This document shows positions 6,801-11,527 of a DNA stretch of 11,527 bases, piece after piece. The notes below the pieces were generated by a model. It was not told the origin of the DNA, did no database searches, and saw only the letters and a list, made by a program, of their open reading frames with translations. Position numbers and translations under genes: made by a program. The stretch's first letter is position 1. Each line of letters starts with the position of its first letter. Source of the DNA: Actinomycetota bacterium (GTDB lineage Bacteria > Actinomycetota > Thermoleophilia > Solirubrobacterales > 70-9); assembly GCA_018268695.1 (NCBI GenBank), contig JAFDWD010000929.1, positions 1 through 11,527 on the forward strand, in the 5' to 3' direction.

Positions 6801-6814
6801 ACGATAGGTATCGT
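6801..6814 (+). promoter_or_regulatory. Perfect palindrome ACGATA-GG-TATCGT overlapping the -10 of the second tetR gene
   Basis: The 14-bp sequence between the two tetR genes is an exact 6-2-6 inverted repeat. Its right half TATCGT (6809-6814) is also a -10-like hexamer ending 6 nt before the GTG of the second tetR gene. This arrangement, an operator on the -10, is typical of TetR autorepression. The half-sites resemble the CGGTACCG before the first tetR gene (both contain GGTA[CT]CG), so one or both regulators may bind both places. Confidence 0.5.
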
Positions 6815-6820
6815 CGCCCC

Positions 6821-7507
6821 GTGGCTCTCGATCCAGCCGACGCTGCTGAGTACCCGCCGGAGCTCTCCCGCCTGCCCCCCGGTCGGCACGGGCTGCCGCG
6901 CGACTTCGTCGTGCACAACCAGCGCGAGCGGCTGATCGCCGGGCTCGCCGAGGCGGTCGCCGAAAAAGGCTACGGCGGCACCACGATCGCCGACATCACC
7001 CGCCACGCGGCGGTCTCGAGGCGCACCTTCTACGAGCACTTCGAGGGCAAGGACGAGTGCTTCGTCGCCGCCTTCGACACGGTCACCGCACAGCTGCGCG
7101 AGGCCATCGCCGCGGCCTACGAGGCCGAGGACGAGTGGCCACTCGCGCTCCGTGCCGGGATCGAGGCGATGCTCTCCTTCCTCGCCGCCGAGCCGAACCT
7201 GGCGCGCCTGGCCATGGTCGAGGCGCTGGTCGCCGGCCCGGTCGTGGTCGAGCGCTACGACGCCGCCGTGCAGACGTTCCTTCCCTACCTCCAGACGGGC
7301 CGCGAAAAGGCCCCGAAATCGGTGCTCAAACACCTCTCCGACTCGACCGAGGAAGCCCTCGTCGGCGGCATGGTGTCGGTCGTCTCCCGCCGCATCGTCG
7401 CCGGGCAGGCGGAGGAGCTCGAGTCGCTGCTCCCCGACCTCACCGAGTTCACCCTCACGCCTTTCATCGGCAGCGACAAGGCAGCCCGCCTCGCCGAGGG
7501 CGACTAG
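6821..7507 (+). CDS. TetR/AcrR family transcriptional regulator (second of a tandem pair)
   Basis: A 228-residue TetR-type regulator starting with GTG at 6821. The helix-turn-helix domain spans ~35-85, with GYGGTTIADITRHAAVSRRTFYEHFEGKDEC in outline; the recognition helix is around AAVSRRTFYEHF. The C-terminal half is the helical effector domain and contains MVEALVAGPVVVERYDAAVQTF and SLLPDLTEFTLTPFIG, matching the first TetR protein segment by segment, so the pair most likely arose by tandem duplication. The recognition helices differ (AGIARNTFYDNF against AAVSRRTFYEHF), so DNA targets need not be identical. No Shine-Dalgarno is visible; a -10-like TATCGT ends 6 nt before the GTG, favouring a leaderless message of its own in addition to read-through from the first gene. 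The gene is convergent with dnaE2. The effector is unknown. Confidence 0.9.
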   Translation: MALDPADAAEYPPELSRLPPGRHGLPRDFVVHNQRERLIAGLAEAVAEKGYGGTTIADITRHAAVSRRTFYEHFEGKDECFVAAFDTVTAQLREAIAAAYEAEDEWPLALRAGIEAMLSFLAAEPNLARLAMVEALVAGPVVVERYDAAVQTFLPYLQTGREKAPKSVLKHLSDSTEEALVGGMVSVVSRRIVAGQAEELESLLPDLTEFTLTPFIGSDKAARLAEGD

Positions 7508-7515
7508 CGTCCCGG

Positions 7516-7545
7516 TTGCCTAATTAGGTACGTATCAGGTACGCT
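7516..7545 (+). promoter_or_regulatory. Promoter-like element with no protein gene downstream
   Basis: TTGCCT (7516-7521) and TACGCT (7540-7545) are spaced 18 nt apart, the best -35/-10 pair in the window. The spacer contains CCTAATTAGG (7519-7528, perfect palindrome). AGGTACG occurs twice exactly 11 bp apart (7526-7532 and 7537-7543), i.e. on the same helix face. It points rightward, but only a 3'-to-3' intergenic region and the antisense strand of dnaE2 lie downstream. Confidence 0.4.
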
Positions 7546-7551
7546 TGATCC

Positions 7552-7666
7552 AGGCGTCGGGGCGGGTGCTTGCGCCGGTCTTACGCCACGCGGTCGCTAT
7601 CCCTGTCGACTGTGGCGCTCGGGTCCGGATCGATCGTCCCCTTGACGGTCGGTCCGACCCGGGTCG
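7552..7666 (+). ncRNA. Possible small structured RNA or bidirectional terminator region
   Basis: This stretch between the convergent tetR and dnaE2 genes can fold well. CGCCAC (7584-7589) pairs with GTGGCG (7612-7617), continued inward by GTCG/CGAC (7593-7596 with 7607-7610). CGGGTC (7620-7625) pairs with GACCCG (7656-7661). CGACCCGGGTCG (7655-7666) is a perfect 12-bp palindrome, and GGTCGG-T-CCGACC (7647-7659) is another. With the promoter-like signal just upstream this may be a short RNA. Equally it may only hold terminators for the two converging genes. No known RNA family was recognised and no U-tract is present. Confidence 0.2.
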
Positions 7667-7691
7667 CACTGTGGCTTCGCCCGGCTTTCGC

Positions 7692-10600
7692 TCACCCCCT
7701 CCGGCCGAACATGTGCCCGCTGGGGGCGACGGCGCGCAGCTCGGCGACCGCGTGCTCGCGCAGCTCGCGAACCCGCGGCCGCGGCTTGGGCCGGCGCCGC
7801 GGCAGCTCGGTCCGCTCGAGCGCGGCGACCTCGGTGACGACGACGTTGGTGGTCCCCTCGCGGCGCTCCAGCTTCCCCTTCGCCCGCAGGAGCGGCGCGG
7901 CGCGGACGAGGGAGCGGTGGCGGTCGTAGACGGGCGGCGGCACGATCAGGTTGACGTTGCCGCGCTCGTCCTCGAGCAGCATGAAGACGATGCCCTTCGC
8001 CGTCTCCGGGCGTTGGCGGGCCACCACCATCCCGGCCACCTCGACGATCGCCCCGTCGCGGGTCACCGCCAGGTCCGATGAGCGGAGGATCTTCGGGTCG
8101 AGTCCCGGCCGCAGCATCTCCAGCGGGTGGCGTCCCAGGGTGAGGCCGGTGCTCCGGTAGTCGGCGATCAGCTTGCCCCACTCGCCGAGGGGTTCCAGCT
8201 CCGGCGGCTCCGGCGGCTCGATCGGCAGCGCCAGCTGGGTCGCTCCGCCGCTCGTCCGTCCCGCTCCGGTCACCCCGACCCGCCAGAGCGCGCCGCGCCG
8301 CTCGCCGTCGCCGTCGGCGGGGATGCCGTCGAGCGCCCCCGCCCAGGCCAGCTTTTCGAGGCTCGGCAGTCCCGCCCCCGAGCGCGAGGCCAGTTCGGCG
8401 ATCCCCCGGTAGGGCCCGCCGCGCTCGCGCTCGACCGCCAGCGCCTCCATCTCCTCCTTGCGCACCCCCTTCACGTAGCCGAGGCCGATCCGCACCTGCA
8501 GGCCGCCGCGCAGCTCCGGGTCCTCACGCGGGGACTCGACGTGACAGAGGGCGCGGCTGGCATTCGCGTCCGGGGGCGCCACCCGGATCCCCCGCCGCTG
8601 CGCCTCGTGGACGAGCGAGTCGGGCGGGTAGAAGCCCATCGGCTGCTCGTTCAGCAGCGAGCAGAGGAACTCCGGCCCGCGGTGGACCCGCAGCCAGGCC
8701 GACTGGTAGGCGAGCAGGCCGAACGCCGCCGAGTGCGCCTTGGGGAAGCCGAAGCCGGAGAAGCCCTGGATCTGCTGCCACACCCGCTCGGCGATCTCCG
8801 GCGCGACGCCGCGCTCCGCCGCCCCCAAGACGAAGTGCTCGTGGTGGGACTCGATCGCTTGCAGCGAGCGCTTCTTCGACATCGCCCGCCGCAGCCCCTC
8901 GGCCTCCGAGGAGGAGAACCCCGCCAGCGCCATCGCCACCTCGATCACCTGCTCCTGGTAGACGATCGTCCCCAGCGTCTCCTCCAGCACCGGGCGCAGC
9001 AGCGGGTGCTCGTAGGGGACCTCGTAGGTGGGGTCCTCGCGCAGGCGCTTGCGCCGCTCGATGTAGGGGTGGATCGCGCCGCCCTGGATCGGCCCCGGCC
9101 GCACCAGCGCCACCTGGACGGTGAGGTCGTCGAGGTCCCGCGGCTGAGTACGAGGGAGCATCTGCATCTGGGCGCGGCTCTCGATCTGGAAGACGCCGGT
9201 GGTCTCGGCGGCGCGGATCGATTCGTAGGTCTGCGCGTCGTCGAGCGGGATGCGCGAGAGGTCGAGCCGCTCGTCGCGCGTGCGGGCGACCTCTTCGACC
9301 GTGCGCTCGACCGCCGAGAGCATCCCCAGCCCGAGCAGGTCGATCTTCAGGAAGCCCGCGTCGCCGCAGGAGTCCTTGTCCCACTGGACGATCTGGCGGC
9401 CGACCATCGCCGCGGGGACGACCGGGCAGACGTCGATCAGCGGCCGGGTCGAGATCACCATCCCGCCCGGGTGCTGGGAGGGGTTGCGGGGGAGGCCCAA
9501 GATCTCCTTCGACAGCTCCAGCAGCACCCGCCAGCGCGGCTCGGCCGCGCGCCGCTCGCCGAGCGCGGCGACGAGGTCACGCTCGATCTCCGCCGCGCTC
9601 TCGTGGAAGCCGCAGGTCTTCGCCACCTTGTCGATCTCCGCCGGGGGGAGCCCGAGCACCTTGCCGAGATCCCGCACCGCGCCCTTCGGCCGGTAGGTCG
9701 GGAAGGCGGCGACCAGCGCCGAGTGCTCGTGGCCGTAGCGCTCGTGGACGCGGGGGATGAGAACCTCGCGGATGTCGCGCGGAAAGTCGAGGTCGATGTC
9801 GGGCATCGAGGCGGTTTCGTCGTTGAGGAAGCGGCCGGAGAAGAGGTCGGCCTTGACCGGGTCGACGTGGGAGAGGCCGGTGAGGTAACAGACGATCGAG
9901 CTGACGCTGGAGCCGCGCCCGCGCCCGGGGGGGAGGATGGAGCGCGCCGAGTCGGGTCCCCGCACCTCGACCGCCACCTCGCGGGCCAGCTCCAGCATGT
10001 CGCGGTGGAGGAGGAAGAAGCCGGAGAGGTTGAGGCCGCGGATCGTCGCCAGCTCCTGGCGCAGCCGCGTCTCGGCCTCGGGGCGGCGCGGGTCACCCGC
10101 GTAGCGCTCGTCCATCATCCGGGCGCAGACGCGGGCGAGCTCCCCGTCGGCGGTCTCGTCCTCGGAGCCGGGGTAGCGGTAGCCGAGGTCCGCGGTGAGG
10201 TCGAAGGCGAGGCGCTCGGCGAGGCGGACGGTCTCGGCGACGGCGTCCGGGTGCTCGGAGAAGCGGGCGGCCATCGCGGCGGGGGAGGCGAGCGCCGAGG
10301 TCGAGTTGCCACGGCGCCGGGGCTCTGAGGACTCGAGCGTCTCGTTCAGGCCGATCGCGACCAGCGCGTCCTGGAGGTGGGAGCGCGAGCGCGAATGCGC
10401 GTGGACGTTCCCGGTGGCCACGGTGGGGACGCCGAGCCGCTCGGCGAGCAGGCCGAGCCAGCGGTTGCGCGCCCGGTCCCGGCGCCAGTAAGGACGCTGC
10501 AGCTCGACCCGGAAGCGGTCGCGGCCGAAGGCGGCGAGGAGCCTGCGCCCTAGCGCCTCGCCGGCCGCCGTGTCCCCGCGCTCAAAAGCCCCCGCCAGCG

Positions 10601-11054
10601 CCCCGTCCCGCGCGCATCCCGACAGACACACGAGCCCCTCGGAGTGCCGCTCCACTTCCTCGAGCGTCGTCCAAGCCGGCTCCGCCGTCCGCGCCGTGTT
10701 GTCCCGCGTCCGAGCGTGCGCCGCCGTAAGCAGCCGGCACAAGTTCCGATACCCGTGCGCGTCCTCCACCAGCAAGGTCAGATGTTGACGGGCCGAAAAC
10801 CCGTCAGATAGTCCGGTTTTCGGCCCGTCAACATTGAGGGTCAGCTCGGCGCCGGTGATCGGGCGGAGGCCGAGGCCGACAGCGCAGTGGGCGAACTCCA
10901 TCGAGCCCCAGAGGCCGTCGTGGTCGGTCAGTGCCAGCGCCGGGTAGCCGAGCGCCGCCGCGGCGCCCGCCAGCTCCAGTGGGGTCGAGGCGCCGTCGAG
11001 GAAGGAGAACGCCGAGTGGGCGTGTAGCTCGATGTAGGGAGGGGGGCTCGTCAT
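7692..11054 (-). CDS. dnaE2: Error-prone DNA polymerase III alpha subunit (translesion mutasome catalytic subunit)
   Basis: A 1120-residue C-family polymerase. Order: PHP domain (~1-270; ELHAHSAFSFLDG with H11 and H13, LTDHDG 43-47), palm and fingers with PDIDLDFPRD (Asp419 and Asp421) and KIDLLGLGMLS (Asp572), i.e. the three catalytic aspartates, helix-hairpin-helix region ~850-900 (IGLGYVKGVRKEE), OB fold ~1000-1075, and a short tail ending SGHMFGRRG. It lacks the tau-binding tail of replicative DnaE1. Together with the upstream imuB and DUF6504-like genes this identifies DnaE2, which copies past DNA lesions with low fidelity. ATG 11054 has a strong ribosome-binding site (GAGGAGG) a few bases upstream and lies 13 nt after the DUF6504-like gene, so it belongs to that operon. 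Odd: residues 74-91 are encoded by a perfect palindrome, and the next ~70 codons have a different synonymous style. QLALPI (940-945) resembles a clamp-binding motif. Confidence 0.95.
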   Translation of the reverse strand: MTSPPPYIELHAHSAFSFLDGASTPLELAGAAAALGYPALALTDHDGLWGSMEFAHCAVGLGLRPITGAELTLNVDGPKTGLSDGFSARQHLTLLVEDAHGYRNLCRLLTAAHARTRDNTARTAEPAWTTLEEVERHSEGLVCLSGCARDGALAGAFERGDTAAGEALGRRLLAAFGRDRFRVELQRPYWRRDRARNRWLGLLAERLGVPTVATGNVHAHSRSRSHLQDALVAIGLNETLESSEPRRRGNSTSALASPAAMAARFSEHPDAVAETVRLAERLAFDLTADLGYRYPGSEDETADGELARVCARMMDERYAGDPRRPEAETRLRQELATIRGLNLSGFFLLHRDMLELAREVAVEVRGPDSARSILPPGRGRGSSVSSIVCYLTGLSHVDPVKADLFSGRFLNDETASMPDIDLDFPRDIREVLIPRVHERYGHEHSALVAAFPTYRPKGAVRDLGKVLGLPPAEIDKVAKTCGFHESAAEIERDLVAALGERRAAEPRWRVLLELSKEILGLPRNPSQHPGGMVISTRPLIDVCPVVPAAMVGRQIVQWDKDSCGDAGFLKIDLLGLGMLSAVERTVEEVARTRDERLDLSRIPLDDAQTYESIRAAETTGVFQIESRAQMQMLPRTQPRDLDDLTVQVALVRPGPIQGGAIHPYIERRKRLREDPTYEVPYEHPLLRPVLEETLGTIVYQEQVIEVAMALAGFSSSEAEGLRRAMSKKRSLQAIESHHEHFVLGAAERGVAPEIAERVWQQIQGFSGFGFPKAHSAAFGLLAYQSAWLRVHRGPEFLCSLLNEQPMGFYPPDSLVHEAQRRGIRVAPPDANASRALCHVESPREDPELRGGLQVRIGLGYVKGVRKEEMEALAVERERGGPYRGIAELASRSGAGLPSLEKLAWAGALDGIPADGDGERRGALWRVGVTGAGRTSGGATQLALPIEPPEPPELEPLGEWGKLIADYRSTGLTLGRHPLEMLRPGLDPKILRSSDLAVTRDGAIVEVAGMVVARQRPETAKGIVFMLLEDERGNVNLIVPPPVYDRHRSLVRAAPLLRAKGKLERREGTTNVVVTEVAALERTELPRRRPKPRPRVRELREHAVAELRAVAPSGHMFGRRG
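10782..10834. repeat. Perfect inverted repeat (20-bp arms, 13-nt centre) embedded in frame within dnaE2
   Basis: The arm 10782-10801 (begins ATGTTGACGGG, ends GAAAACC) is the exact reverse complement of 10815-10834; the 13-nt centre is 10802-10814. There are no mismatches, and pairing stops at both ends. In the dnaE2 reading direction it is translated without a stop as residues 74-91 (NVDGPKTGLSDGFSARQH), lying between two predicted beta strands of the PHP domain (ITGAELTL and LTLLVEDAHGY). It is AT-richer than its surroundings. It resembles a mobile palindromic unit tolerated in a surface loop. Confidence 0.88.
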
Positions 11055-11067
11055 CGTCCTCCTCGGC

Positions 11068-11313
11068 TCAGGCCCGCTGCCGGTACCAGCGCCCGCCGGC
11101 GGGATCGCGGAAGACGGTGAGCGCGCGGCCGTCGGCCATCGCCAGCTCGAAGTAGTGGCGGCGCAGCGGCCGCGGCGTCCACCAGCGGTCCTCGACCAGC
11201 CACTCCTCGCGGACCGCTTCGACCGCCGCCGAGTCGACCTCCCGCGGCTCTCCGTCGCCGCCGGTGCGCACCCCGACCGGGCGGGGCTCGTTCAGTCGTC
11301 GCGCCCCCGCCAT
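11068..11313 (-). CDS. Small mutasome-cassette protein, DUF6504-like
   Basis: An 81-residue protein between imuB and dnaE2. It has the pattern I associate with the DUF6504 family found at this position in actinobacteria: a basic N-terminus, then VREEWLVEDRWWTPRPLRRHYFELAMADGR in outline (residues ~34-63), then TVFRDPAGGRWYRQRA at the end. The conserved WLV.DRWW, R.Y.EL...DGR and VFRD...WY.QR elements are visible. No catalytic motif, signal peptide or membrane segment is seen, and the biochemical role is not known to me. Its ATG shares one base with the TGA of imuB (TGATG), and GGAG lies just upstream inside imuB, so translation is probably coupled. dnaE2 starts 13 nt after its stop. The conserved location suggests it helps ImuB or DnaE2 (inference). 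Confidence 0.8.
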   Translation of the reverse strand: MAGARRLNEPRPVGVRTGGDGEPREVDSAAVEAVREEWLVEDRWWTPRPLRRHYFELAMADGRALTVFRDPAGGRWYRQRA

Positions 11314-11527
11314 CAGAGCTCCGGGAACGGGGTGAGGAGATGACGGCGCTCGGGGACCCGTGACATCGCGTCGACCGGCAGGACGCGCAGCAGGGCGTCG
11401 GCGCCTTGCGCGGCGCGCACCTCGCGGATCGCCGCGCCGAGCCGGCGCCGCCGTGGCTCGGCGCCGCCGACCTCCATCACCAGCTGGTCGGCGGCGGGCG
11501 GGCCGAAGCCGAGCGCCCGCAGCCGCA
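11313..11527 (-). CDS. imuB: ImuB-like Y-family polymerase homologue, C-terminal 70 residues (5' end outside window)
   Basis: The minus-strand frame is open from the right edge (first full codon at 11525) to a TGA at 11313-11315. The tail reads RLRALGFGPPAADQ, then LGAAIREVRAAQGADALLRV, then LPVDAMSRVPERRHLLTPFPEL. The 'A.IR..RAAQG.DALLRV...D..SRVPERR..LTPFP' pattern is the ending of actinobacterial ImuB proteins: non-catalytic or weakly catalytic Y-family relatives that dock on the beta clamp and bring in DnaE2 during damage-induced mutagenesis. The polymerase-like core, any missing catalytic carboxylates and the clamp motif lie beyond the window, so whether it is a true ImuB or an active DinB-type enzyme is decided by context: the overlapping DUF6504-like gene and then dnaE2. 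Confidence 0.82.
   Translation of the reverse strand, partial: RLRALGFGPPAADQLVMEVGGAEPRRRRLGAAIREVRAAQGADALLRVLPVDAMSRVPERRHLLTPFPEL

Noticed and set aside
7545..8081. A protein gene driven by the orphan promoter
   Set aside because: The plus-strand frames here run into the antisense of dnaE2, have compositionally biased translations and match no fold I recognise.
8208..8228. Short tandem repeat (two CTCCGGCGG units) encoding EPPEPPE in DnaE2
   Set aside because: Only two copies in a Pro-rich linker; ordinary codon repetition.
8127..10328. A 733-codon open frame on the plus strand opposite dnaE2
   Set aside because: Low-complexity Arg/Gly/Val/Glu-rich translation without any domain. It mirrors the DnaE2 codons, as expected in GC-rich DNA, while the minus strand has complete catalytic motifs.
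7692..11054. LexA/SOS box controlling the mutasome genes inside the window
   Set aside because: None was recognised upstream of the DUF6504-like gene or dnaE2; the operon promoter is expected upstream of imuB or imuA', outside the window.
1..11527. CRISPR array, tRNA or rRNA genes, insertion sequence or integrase
   Set aside because: No regularly spaced direct repeats, no tRNA T-loop/cloverleaf pattern, no rRNA-like stretch, and no transposase or recombinase domain in any supported gene.

Overview
The window is very GC-rich, gene-dense, and consistent with a high-GC actinobacterium. The best guess is class Thermoleophilia (Solirubrobacterales or relatives). Two things point there: paired TetR regulators whose N-terminus reads 'PPGR..L.R.F...NQR.R', and an imuB / small DUF6504-like gene / dnaE2 cassette. 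The placement is by pattern recognition only; no marker gene is present.

Layout. (1) Positions 1-2559, plus strand: the end of a surface-polysaccharide gene block. It holds the C-terminus of a membrane glycosyltransferase, a compact undecaprenyl-phosphate sugar-1-phosphate transferase, a GNAT N-acetyltransferase and a FemAB-like acyltransferase, tightly packed with the last two overlapping by 4 nt. (2) 2570-4928, minus strand: a sugar-porter MFS transporter followed by metF (5,10-methylenetetrahydrofolate reductase). (3) 4929-5262: a divergent intergenic region with several inverted repeats, ending in a perfect 19-bp-arm palindrome. (4) 5263-7507, plus strand: a crotonase-fold enoyl-CoA hydratase/isomerase and two tandem paralogous TetR regulators, the second preceded by a perfect 6-2-6 palindrome overlapping its likely -10 element. 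(5) 7508-7691: a convergent intergenic region with a promoter-like signal that points at no gene and a foldable stretch. (6) 7692-11527, minus strand: the 3' part of an error-prone mutasome operon, imuB (partial) > DUF6504-like protein > dnaE2.

How the genes work together. The first block probably loads a sugar phosphate onto undecaprenyl phosphate and decorates the glycan or peptidoglycan. The TetR pair probably controls itself and perhaps the neighbouring acyl-CoA gene. The last block is the translesion (damage-induced mutagenesis) polymerase set, in which ImuB recruits the DnaE2 catalytic subunit; its promoter and any LexA box lie outside the window.

The most unusual observation is inside dnaE2. 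A perfect 20-bp-arm inverted repeat (10782-10834) is translated in frame as an 18-residue loop in the PHP domain. It marks the sharp edge of a tract of about 220 nt with different synonymous codon choice. It looks like a protein-coding palindromic insertion, analogous to Rickettsia palindromic elements. A second, sequence-unrelated perfect palindrome (5191-5235) lies upstream of the enoyl-CoA hydratase gene. Several genes also share a GGTA-containing -10-like motif 6-7 nt before the start codon, suggesting leaderless transcripts.
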